Assembly (NCBI RefSeq): GCF_032118995.1
Contig: NC_092665.1
Location: 14,156,012 to 14,220,011, forward strand
Length of the DNA: 64,000 bases
Source of the DNA: Asterias amurensis
Lineage: Eukaryota > Echinodermata > Asteroidea > Forcipulatida > Asteriidae
Direction: 5' to 3'
The notes under the pieces were generated by a model, which saw only the letters and a program-made list of their open reading frames with translations, did not search any database and had not been told where the DNA came from. The translations under genes and the position numbers were made by a program. Position 1 is the first letter of the stretch. Each line of letters opens with the position of its first letter. Positions 35,301-44,038 of the stretch are shown piece after piece.

Positions 35301-38300
35301 GAAGGCACTCACACCTTTGTCTGTGCGTCCACAGCGAGAATAATTTGCTGTCTCCCGGTTCTCAATCAGGCGAGTCTTCGTCAGGGCTTGAAATATTTCT
35401 GCCTGATTAGGGAAAGCAAACATTTTAATTTATCAATTTAAGGGATCATTTTGTCAACCTTCCTACTTTCCATGATGACTGTGATGTTAGGTGAAACTTG
35501 TAAAAAGAAAACTTTAAAAAGAATTCTCTAAAAGACAACTTTCAAAGACAACATTTTTGTTCTTGAGGTTAAGGCCAGCTCTGAAACTTTATCTTTTAAG
35601 AGTAGCAACGCTATTTTCATTTTGAAAAGGGCACTTCCATTGGACATTTCCATGGACATTTGGAAACTTTTGAAGGGGCACCCTAGGCTGTGGCTTCAGT
35701 GTAATTCAGGCCTGCGCTCCGGGAGGGAGGGGGGGTCTTTCCTCTGATTGTTATCAGCTTGATTATCAACTTGAAAAATACAAGGCATGCTTTACAACTT
35801 ATTACCTCAACTGTGTTCTCCGTGTTTTCTTGGCTTGCAAATCCTTGATAGTCCCACCCAAGGTAGGCAATTCTCAAAGCAACGTGACGTTTGTTGTACC
35901 TGAAAATGATCCATAAAGATAAGCTTAATTGTAACATTAAGTCGTGATACTATAGAAGTTCTCCTTAAAGCTCAGACATGCAACTTTCTAATTGAAAAAA
36001 AAAGAGGAAATGGCCGATCATACTTTACTTTTGTACAGTGTTTTTCAGTTCTCTATGGCACTGTTTTGAAAAAAAGAAGAGGAAATCAGCTGCCCAGTGG
36101 AACAGTTGCACACGTGTAAGCTTAGTTGCCATAATTGTAAACCTTGTTCTTTTATAAACTGTTGTGAGGATCAAGGGTTTTGATTATATGGCAACTTCAA
36201 AGCTGAGTTAATAAGACAGTACCAGTACATTTACTATTATTCCATGGGCAAAGCAATTGTAAATTGCTTAAGGGTATGAGGGGCACCAAGGCACTAACCA
36301 GGGACATGGAGGTAACTGCCCCTGGTTAATCAGAGCAAGAGTGTACATGTATCTCCACCATACAAAGTATCAAATCATACTCATGTACTAGACCCAGTAA
36401 CTCTGTTTGTTTTACCTATGACGACTGCAGATGTCAAAATTTAAACAACAAAAAAGGAGGACAGCATCCCAGTTACTGGGTCAACTCATACATTGCAAAC
36501 CTTACTACACTGTAGACCCAGTAACTGGGGCGCTGTACTCCTATTTTGTACTATCGGGCGACCCGTTAATGTCAAAATTTTGAAAAAAGGAGAACAACGC
36601 CCCAGTTACTGGGTCTAACTACAATGTAGATGTACAAAACTACATGGTTTTACCGTAAGTTTCAAATCCTACATTCGGATTGAGATGGATTAAGAGGGAT
36701 CAGATTGATAAAGGCCAATTACTTGGAGAAGTCGAAAGGCCTCTGTGTTCTTTTCTTTTTGTATTTTCCGAGAGACTCCTTGGTGCTTCCACCATCTGTT
36801 TTTTTCTCCTCCTCAAGCTGCTGAGATTGCCGCAATGATGTAACTTCTGTCTTTAATTGCTGAATCATAACGAGTAGCTCCTGCAAAGGGTTGAAAAAGA
36901 TGTCTTGATAAAAATTCACTGAATGATGTAACATTTGCCATTGATCATACGGCGAAATATCCTTCGGGGGGGGGGGGGGGCCAGATAAACTTGTTAAGCA
37001 GTAGTTCTGCTACGGTAAACAGCTTCTACATCATGTTATGAAATTGGGCTCTCCCTGGTCACAAAACTAAATTTTATAAAAAACTATAATAAAAGGTAGT
37101 AGACCCAGTAACTGGGGCGCTATAGTTGTGATAACGTAACCCTCCTGCCGACGGCGTAGGCAGGAGGGTTTTGTTATCGCAACTAGGGGCGCTATTCCTT
37201 TTCAAAATTTTGAAACAGGGATAATGTTTAAATTTCGAAAAAAGAAATACAACGCGCCAGTTAATGGGTCTAAATTAGTAACAATCAATACAAAATTCAA
37301 ATCATTCTCATGATAACTAGAGAGAGTAGTATTATTACAGTCAAGACAGATGTCGAGCATAGCGGGACGATCGAGTTCAATTTCAAAATCAAACTGTCAA
37401 TCATGATCAAAGTCATTCAATATTCATAATCATAATTATTGTAGGCCCCTATTGTTTAATTATTGTGAATCATTGTCAAAACATAGTTTTTCAATCAATA
37501 TTGTCATATATAAAAAAAAAAACATGCTCTGGGAAAACAAAATATGGCGTTATTTAAGGCTGAGAAACCTTTGAAACAAAGAAACACACCTCACAATATA
37601 GAAAAGACATTAGTTAGCTTAGTTAGTTCATGTACGTAGGCCTAATAATAATAATACAGTCGTTTGACCAGTTCGGGATCACTTTTTGAATTCACATTGT
37701 TTTTTGTTGCAATCTCTTTGATATCTTAAACAAAAAAGTTTATCAGTTTACCTAAACATGTCATAAAACTCACCAAGTATTCACTGACGAAAAAATATTA
37801 GTTCTTTTGAAGAGGCTTTGAGAAAAGTATCGTCACCTGTTTGACCAGTTCAGGATCAGTTGAATCTATTCTGAATCAGTAGAGTGCCCTTTATTGCAAA
37901 CCCATACTCCCATTCATAAAACTGTCTCTCAAGGACACGAAACTTCAGAGGTGTGTTGGCATGGACTTGGACTTCCTTTCTTTAGTGAATGTCATGCAAG
38001 TGTCTTCAATAGCAGCGCAAAAACCCAGCCACAAAACCCCAAAACAACAGCAAAGGCAAATGAAAAAGTGAAGCGAACCTAAAAAGCAATATTGACCCCT
38101 CCAAGTTTAATTTTCTCACAAAATAAAAAATCTACAAGAATTTGTTGAAGTAATGTTTCTCAAAATCAACTAAATAAACTTTCTACTGCAGTAGTATGAT
38201 TTTACCATACTTACTGACTTCGTAAGTTAGTGCGGCACAATTTGACGCAATGAGATGTTGAGTGATCCCGAACTGGTCAAGGGTAAGCTGCCCGCCCAAA

Positions 38301-38812
38301 GAAGATTTTGGGATCTTCGTCACCTCAAAAAAACAAGGTGACTGCACAGTATTTACAGGAATGTCTTTTTACACATTCTTATCACTTTACATAAATATTT
38401 TTTGCCCCGGCACTCCAATTCTACAGGTAAGAAGTTTTAACAGTGTTTTTCAACCAACATTTTTAAACAAAAAAATGATAAATTTCGCAGACAACCTTCA
38501 GGAAAACAGCCATAATTTATTTGCTGATGATATTTGGCACCTTATTTTGGGGTTTGTTGGTTTAATGGGTGTTAATCTTCACATTTATCAACAGAAATTG
38601 GTAATAATGAGAAGTGATATAATTATTTGGTTATTGCAAAGTTGAAGTGATCCCGAACTGGTCAATGATCCCGAACTGGTCAAATGACTGTATTCAATAA
38701 TTCCTATCCTACTTTTGTCTTTTATTGATAAAGAAATCGTATAGAATACCTCTCTTGACTTTCCACTGAATGTTTCTCTGTCTTCCTGACTTCTGCTTTC
38801 ATGTGATGCCAT
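29375..38812 (-). CDS. PUS3: tRNA pseudouridine synthase 3 (460 aa, thirteen exons)
   Basis: Exons in transcript order: 38812-38750, 36880-36723, 35899-35806, 35402-35210, 34518-34413, 34117-34057, 33737-33678, 33496-33423, 32404-32287, 31670-31547, 31121-31064, 30342-30140, 29445-29375; total 1383 nt in frame. PUS3 (yeast Deg1, TruA family) makes pseudouridine at tRNA positions 38/39. The N-terminus is a short coiled-coil-like, Lys-rich stretch ending RPFDFSK. The core starts KRHVALRIAYLGWDYQGFAS. CGRTDKGVSAFGQ carries the catalytic Asp (about residue 133). Further matches to human PUS3 are YTHILNRVLP, RTYKYFIPRGD, HDFRNFCKMDV, VTGQAFLYHQVRCM, QYSM...YPLVLYDC and SYKPLLQRP. Length is close to human (481). 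The stop codon lies within AATAAA. Orthology is secure by residue pattern. Confidence 0.97.
29545..30095 (+). mobile_element. LINE 3' end fragment in PUS3 intron
   Basis: On the plus strand NKLPLIWNNLPLDIRT...VFKRRLRTYLFSNDIV is a reverse transcriptase C-terminus. CR1/L2-like 3' UTR words follow: GTAAAGCGCTCAGTGAC near 29840 and GGCGCTCTATAAATCCTGC then TTATTATTATG at 30060-30090. Opposite in strand to the LINE piece at 27 kb and different in sequence. Confidence 0.65.
30588..30778. repeat. R2 element in PUS3 intron
   Basis: Starts GGCCATTTCATAAAGCCTG and ends TGCTTAACAGCTTTATGAAATTGGACCC in inverted orientation, with TTGCTTAGCAGAAACACG inside. Confidence 0.75.
31182..31300. repeat. R1 right-end fragment
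   Basis: CACAGGTTTGTTATTTTATG then GGTCTTTGACAATTAC and GGTGTCCAGTGTCATTAA are the right half of R1; the left half is absent. Confidence 0.75.
31695..31975. repeat. R1 left-end copy in PUS3 intron
   Basis: TTAA, then AGACAGTGGACACTATTGG, through the centre and into TGTGACAAGGGTGTTTTTTC; it is cut before the right terminal repeat. Confidence 0.8.
32553..33097. repeat. R3 foldback inserted into R2 with TTAA duplication
   Basis: R2 begins GGGCCGGATTTCAAAGAGC and reaches TTTCTGC-TTAA at 32702-32705. R3 (AGCCATTGGACCCTTTCGG...CGAAAGTGTATAATGGCT) occupies 32706-33071. A second TTAA (33072-33075) leads back into R2's end GCAGCTCTATGTAATTGAGCCC-like sequence. R3's centre has CTCGTTAACGAG. Confidence 0.88.
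33115..33385 (-). repeat. tRNA-derived SINE, copy 2, in PUS3 intron
   Basis: On the minus strand CGGTGTAGTTCACCGGACC sits in A-box position and GGGTACGAATCCC is a good B box. The body matches 26210-26480. Confidence 0.65.
34990..35118. repeat. R7 foldback, copy 1
   Basis: Arms TAGACCCAGTGACTGGGGCG and CGCCCAAGTCACTGGGTCTA pair; CCTCAGGCTAG/CTAGCCTCAGG extends the pairing outward. In a PUS3 intron. Confidence 0.85.
36390..36618. repeat. R7 foldbacks, copies 2 and 3
   Basis: Two neighbouring elements (about 36390-36486 and 36512-36618), each starting TAGACCCAGTAACT and ending AGTTACTGGGTC. Both contain ATGTCAAAATTT like copy 1. Confidence 0.8.
37099..37273. repeat. R7 foldback, copy 4, carrying a second hairpin
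   Basis: Outer arms TAGACCCAGTAACTGGGGCG and GCGCCAGTTAATGGGTCTA are R7. Inside lies another palindrome: GTTGTGATAACGTAACCCTC with CCTGCC against GGCAGGAGGGTTTTGTTATC. This looks like one foldback inserted into another. Confidence 0.75.
37657..38690. mobile_element. About 1 kb TIR element flanked by TA, in PUS3 intron 1
   Basis: Ends CAGTCGTTTGACCAGTTCGG and, inverted, CCGAACTGGTCAAATGACTG, each followed by TA outside. GATCCCGAACTGGTCAA recurs inside (near 37840, 38265, 38646, 38667). TA flanks and a CAGT start fit Tc1/mariner. The frame 38262-38645 (127 codons) resembles no transposase I know, so the element is non-autonomous. Confidence 0.7.
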
Positions 38813-39350
38813 GTTAAATGTTGTATAATAAACAATATTTAAGCAGACGATTCCACAGTGCTTTGTGAGTGTGTGCCCATTTGGTAAACAAGTTCGGTCA
38901 TCATGCCATGGGGGCTGCCATCTTGGATTACTTCTCAAGAGCACACAGTACTTGAACACGGGGGATTTAATTAAGGGCAATGTTAAAAAGATGAATGAAT
39001 TCCTTTTTACAGAAAATAATCCATACTATTTGAAATTTATTCAGTATCACATAAATTTAAATTGATTTGCTAAACGTAATTACTATACTTTTTAAATAGA
39101 AAAATAAAAAACAGTTTTGATCTGGCTTGAAAACCCCTGTACTTTGAAAATGGTATGACCCCAAACGTAAACTGGCGATCATTAGCACGTGACTCGGCGG
39201 CAGAGTAAGTCTAGCAAACGCCTCTTCGCACAAAATGTATGATGATTTAGAACGGTCTATGACCAGACTACACGTGTAATGCAACGTAGAGCAGCAGCCG
39301 GCAAACAAGAAAGGCTATTGTGTTTCGCTTCCTTCTTTTTTTAAGAAAAT
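38813..39350. promoter_or_regulatory. Head-to-head intergenic region between PUS3 and M6PR
   Basis: The two start codons face away from each other across 538 bp. The region near 38900-38940 contains CCATCTTGGATTAC, a YY1-type word, and GGCGG is near 39197. It must hold both promoters; a shared bidirectional promoter is an inference. Confidence 0.6.
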
Positions 39351-42300
39351 ATGGAGCTGTTTTGGGTGATCTTGTGTTGCATATTGTCGCTTGTCCAAGC
39401 GAGTTGCACAGTAGACAGTAAATCAGAGGAAAAATACAAGGTACTGTTGGACCCGTTGAAAGGACAAACGTAAGTACACACTTTTAAACACGTAGTATTC
39501 AGGTATTATTTTTAAAAAAATGTTATTTTTTATAGAAACACAAATCGTGTTTTTGTATGGGGGATGGGGCGGGAGAAGGGGGCGTGGCCTTTGATGGACA
39601 GATCAACAAACATCAGTTTTTTTGTAATTAGTTGTTGTTAATCAATTTGAAATTGTTTTGTATGTAAGAATAAATGGGAAAGATGCCGGAGTAATGGGGG
39701 GGGGCAGGGATTAAGGCAACTGCACTGAGTTGTTGAAGTTCATTCACTGACACTGTGTTTTTCATTAGTTTATTTAAATATTAAGTTATATTTTTATTAG
39801 GGGCGGGGGGGGGGGGGTGGCTCGTCGCCCAAAAATAATATTTAACTGAGATTATAATATGATAATTTTGGGAAAAGCTTCCGAATGGCTCCACCACTTT
39901 TTCATTCGATATGAAATAATATAGTATCTAATTCTAATTACCTAAATGAGATATCCCTCTTTTTATAAAAATGAGTGAAAAGGTGGTGGATGGCGCCATA
40001 CAGAAAGCTATCCATAGTTTGTTTGAGCACACTAAAATACTATTTATAGTAAGTATAATTTACTATATAGTAAGACCCAGTCAGTAATTTGGGCGCCTAC
40101 TCCTTTTTTCGAACTTTGTCAGATGACCGAGCGATATTATGACAAATTTCCAAGGAAAGGAGTACAGTGCCCAAGTTACTGGGTCTAAATATAAGTATTT
40201 ATTTTTTGTGAATAATTTTATTCTAACTATTTTGTATCGAACTTTTATTATTCCAGAGTAACTGTTAAAGACCAACCTAAAGACTGGCAGTACACCATCA
40301 AGTTCTGTGAGGGGGTGGAAGGTCAAAAGACTCAAGATGTTGGCGTTCTTCAAACTTCTCTAAACAAAAGCGATGAAACACATGTGGTTGGAAAAATATC
40401 TTTTGTGGATATTAAAAAAGGAAGTAAGTGACAAAGAACTAGAGCTATGAGGTTCGTTCCGCTATCGTCTCCAGACGATAGCCGGAATGAACCTCATAGT
40501 TCTACAGGCCCTACATGTACATTTAGGCCAAGCTAACTTTAAGCCTTTTTCACACTACTCTATTCCCTGGGACTGCCCCTGGGGAATAACTACCTGCCTT
40601 TCCCCCAGGGGCCAATTTCATAGAGCTGCTTAAAGACAGTGGACACTATTGGTAATTGTCAAAGACCAGTCTTCTCACTTGGTGTATCTCAACATATACA
40701 TAAAATAACAAACCTGTGAAAAACCTGCACTGGTAACCAATGTTGTATCCACAGTGGGTGGTACCGGGCAGACCTGCCCAGGACTAACAAATTTAGCCCA
40801 ACCCTCTGAGCAAAATACACTGAAATGTGCCGCCAAGCACAGATTTCCCCTGGATTGCACTTCAGTAGTGCAGGGCTGTATGCTTCGTTTTTGAAAGGGC
40901 AGGGGCACCAAGGCAATTTTCTCTTTGGCAAGGGCACCCTATGAGGAAATTGTAAATTTCTACTGGGGCATTTCACGGGCATCAAGGCAATGGCAAGGGG
41001 CAACGGAGGCAATCGCCTTCGTTGCCTCCGTGAAGTATCAGGCCTGGTAGTGATGGCCCAATGAATGGGTTTTTGAACAACTGCCCACCCTCGGTGGACT
41101 AAATTGGATTTAGAGCCCACCACTAAAATCTAGCTACAACACTACTGGTAACTTTGCTTCTAGGCCCGGGCAACTAGTGTCATGTGACGCGCTCTATACC
41201 AATGAAAAGGCATAATTTTTGTAAAGGGTGTTATAGTCGCGACTATTTGAGGTGCGGCTACTACTAGTTGAGTAGTCAATTTCATTAGGCATGTAGGGCA
41301 GCAATATTATAAAAATAATGTGTTTAAATGAAATGGTTTTATCGTTGAATTTTGCAGATGATTGGATCCTACTTACCTATAAAAATGGTGACACTTACGG
41401 AGGGCACTGTGGGGGCGAGGCAAGGCAAGCTCATATTATGCTCCTCTGCAACACTAAGACTCTTGTGGTGAGTTTGATATTGTATCTTGTGTTTTGGGAC
41501 TGACAAATGTATCTTATGGGAATGCTACGTGGTGTCTTTTGAAGCCTTCTGGGTTTGTCAGGGCTTTAAATCAATACCCGAGGCCTGTGATTGAAGAAGA
41601 ATTATTTAATAAAACAATATACCGCATTTGTGTAATATCTTTGTGGAAAAATGTTGATTGCGAATGTGAAAAACTCTCTTTCATAAGTATAAGTTAATGT
41701 ATTTAGATTGAAATTCTGTTCAGCAATATAAGTATTATTTATTCTTATCATTAATATTATAAACACAAATAAAATAGATCTTTTCTGAGAGTGCTTTTTC
41801 AACTCATTTTGATTCTGGTCTTAAAGGATTTGGGTACTTTTTCAAAATGTCCACAGATTTACATTACACTTACGGGGTTAGAAGATAATGATAGTGGAAA
41901 GCTTCTCTTCAAAATATTTCTAACTGAGGTTGTGTAGTTTTTGAGAAATGAGTGAAACAAGTCACAAAATAATTTTCGTCGCAGGAAGACCAAAATTATC
42001 ACTGAGCGATGAAAATTTGATTATTTAAATCTCATCAAATATGACATTTCAGGCTGCGACAGAAATATTTCAAGGGATGTTTTCTACTATCATCATCATT
42101 AAACCGTGTGTGTAAGTTTGATGTCAATCTGTGACCTTCACGATTTTGTTTTCTTACCATTTCTGTAACATTCCTTTAAGACAAAGTCTGGTCAAGTGAA
42201 AATTGTGGATTTTTGTCCCCAAAAATTCAAGCCCTGTTTGTCTTTACAGGGTAATTCAGCTGTTATTGAAGAGAACAGAGACAAGCAAAGGGATTGCTCC

Positions 42301-44038
42301 TATATATTTGAGATCAGTACTTCAGCGGCATGTACGGTATCCACTGTTTCACCCATAGAAGGTCTGAGTGTCGGATCTGTACTAGTCATTATGTAAGTTG
42401 GAGGGTTATTTGTTTTAATAGACCCCTTGCAATACGCGCAGCGTAGGCCTACTCACATGTGCCGATCCTGGGTGTCATTTTGGGTGTCAAATTCGTATAC
42501 AAACATGCACAAAAGACACTTAAAAACTGTGTGACTTCAGAGGGAGCCATTTCTCACAATGTTTTATACTATCAATGGCTCTCCATTGCTCGATACCAAA
42601 TAAGTTTTTATGCTAACAATAATTTTGAGTTTTTACCAATAGTGGTCCACTGGCCAAATTCCACTTAAAACACGTGTGGACAAGCCAACAGGCCTCAAAT
42701 GGTTCCTTAGCACCTACAGTGGGATGCAAGGTGGCAGCAGACTTACTAGGTAAAATCCATTGTTCTCGGTAATGAGCGCATGCTCAGAACTACGTAAACA
42801 ACGGAAATTTACCTGGTAAGTCTGCTGCTGCCTAGCATTCCAAACTCTCCCATTGATGTGGTGCCTGCTGCAAGGTTCCAATGAACTTGCATTTTCCTCA
42901 TAGATTTGCCCCTCACCAGAGGAAAGTTGCTGCACCCCTTCAAGAGCAAAGTTCAAGGCCTGAGTCAAAATCAATCCTCTCCAAGTGGTCTGACTGGCTA
43001 GGTCTTCGCCTTTGTGCCCCTTCAAAGGTTTCCCGTAGACTTAAAGATTCCACAATGGAAGTGCCTTTTGAAAAAAAAAAATGGAAATGGCCTTGCCCTC
43101 TCAAAGATAATTTGAAGCCTGAAGCTTTCTTTTTACTTGGTCCAAATTCTTCACACTTTTTACGATTCTATTTTGTTTTTTTCATCCGCAGAACTTTGAG
43201 TGTTATCGTAGCCTACCTCCTCCTAGGTTTCTTGTATCAACGTTTTCTTTTAGGTGCTAAGGGAATCGAGCAATTCCCAAATATATCTTTCTGGAGGGAT
43301 TTCGGAAACCTTGTAGCTGTGAGTATTGTCAAAAATGTTAAAGATGCTATGTCAGATTTTTGGCCGAGTTGACCCAAAAATGTTGATTTAAAATTCAATT
43401 GGGGCCAAAAATCTGACATAGCATCTTTAATAGTAATAATAAATTGATAGTTGAGGTACTCGCTGCTTTGAACTGTGCTCTACATAGCTACCGGGCTATC
43501 TCAGTGGACTAGCGAAAACACCTACTTTTTAGAATGGCAAGGGTTATGGGTTCAGATCCTACATGGTTAGTATGCGTGTGGAGTTTTTTACAGGAATCTG
43601 GAAAGTTACAATACCAAGTATTCAGTGCCTTATGCACATCGGTGTATGCGTAAAAATTAACAATTTGTCATTTGTAGATATACACTAAACATGATGCTCA
43701 TTGCACATAAAAACAAGAAAATAATTTATCACCAAATCAAAAAACACTTTTTTTGACAGATTGTGCTGAAATGGTTTAACGAATTAATTAAATGGCCCAG
43801 TGCACTGCAGTGACCAGGGGTAATAATGTCGGAAGCGCTTTGCGACGCCCTTCGGGTGTGAAAAGCACTTTATAAAAACTGGTTGTTGTTATTATTTTTA
43901 ATTAAACCTCAGGATGGATGTAACTTGGTGTTTCGGACAAGTCCTCCCCGGGAATCACGGAGTTACAAAGGCCTCGGCGACGACCAACTAGGATTCGATG
44001 AAGATGAAGAGAGGGATGATCACATGTTACCGATGTAG
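39351..44038 (+). CDS. M6PR: Cation-dependent mannose-6-phosphate receptor (263 aa, six exons)
   Basis: Exons 39351-39469, 40257-40423, 41358-41467, 42250-42392, 43192-43318 and 43913-44038 join in frame (792 nt). The receptor carries mannose-6-phosphate-tagged hydrolases from the Golgi to endosomes. A signal peptide ([18 protein letters not shown]) leads to an MRH lumenal domain with all six cysteines. The ligand contacts Gln, Arg (HCGGEAR), Glu ([10 protein letters not shown]) and Tyr (DCSY) match human Q66, R111, E133 and Y143. One TM segment ends [15 protein letters not shown]. The tail keeps EQFPNISFW and GLGDDQLG and ends [13 protein letters not shown]; human ends EERDDHLLPM. Odd points: the Asp of human DNHCG (cation-binding D103) is Gly, the second tail Cys (palmitoylation in mammals) is Phe, and the dileucine is Met-Leu. 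The splice phases support every junction. Confidence 0.97.
40074..40190. repeat. R7 foldback, copy 5, in M6PR intron 1
   Basis: TAAGACCCAGTCAGTAATTTGGGCG at the left (two short insertions) against GTGCCCAAGTTACTGGGTCTA at the right. Confidence 0.75.
40437..40506. repeat. Short near-perfect hairpin in M6PR intron 2
   Basis: CTATGAGGTTCGTTCCGCTA and TAGCCGGAATGAACCTCATAG pair almost completely; AGAACT/AGTTCT extends the stem outward. The loop is only a few bases, so it looks like a small foldback element rather than a microRNA precursor. Confidence 0.75.
40604..40722. repeat. R2 start joined to an R1 end at TTAA
   Basis: GGCCAATTTCATAGAGCTGC is R2; at its TTAA the R1 end AGACAGTGGACACTATTGG begins and runs to AACAAACCTGTGAAAA, where both stop. 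Confidence 0.75.
41821..42179. repeat. R5 element, TTAA on both sides, in M6PR intron 3
   Basis: TTAA at 41821-41824 and 42176-42179 enclose AGGATTTGGGTACTTTTTC...TGTAACATTCCT. CACAGATTTACAT and its inverse ATGTCAATCTGTG mark internal inversion. Relatives: 58580-58925 and 59615-59770. Confidence 0.75.
42530..42655. repeat. R1 fragment in M6PR intron 4
   Basis: GACTTCAGAGGGAGCC, TTTTATACTATCAATGGCTC and CCAATAGTGGTCCACTGGCC are R1 in reverse, without the other half. Confidence 0.75.
43338..43430. repeat. Compact TTAA foldback in M6PR intron 5
   Basis: TTAA then AGATGCTATGTCAGATTTTT, mirrored by AAAAATCTGACATAGCATCT and TTAA. The element is 85 bp between the TTAAs and lies 20 bp after the donor of exon 5. 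Confidence 0.88.
43488..43895 (+). repeat. tRNA-derived SINE with LINE-like tail in M6PR intron 5
   Basis: GGGCTATCTCAGTGGACTAG (A box) and GGGTTCAGATCCTAC (B box) sit at tRNA spacing. The 3' end GGAAGCGCTTTGCGACGCC...AAAGCACTTTATAAAAAC with TTGTTGTTATTATT resembles CR1/L2 3' ends, which would allow LINE-driven mobilisation. Confidence 0.65.

Noticed and set aside
40437-40506. microRNA precursor
   Set aside because: The loop is nearly absent and the arms look like a small foldback element; no support without small-RNA data.
42881-43372. 163-codon frame as an independent gene
   Set aside because: Its informative part is M6PR exon 5 (43192-43318); the rest is intron read-through.
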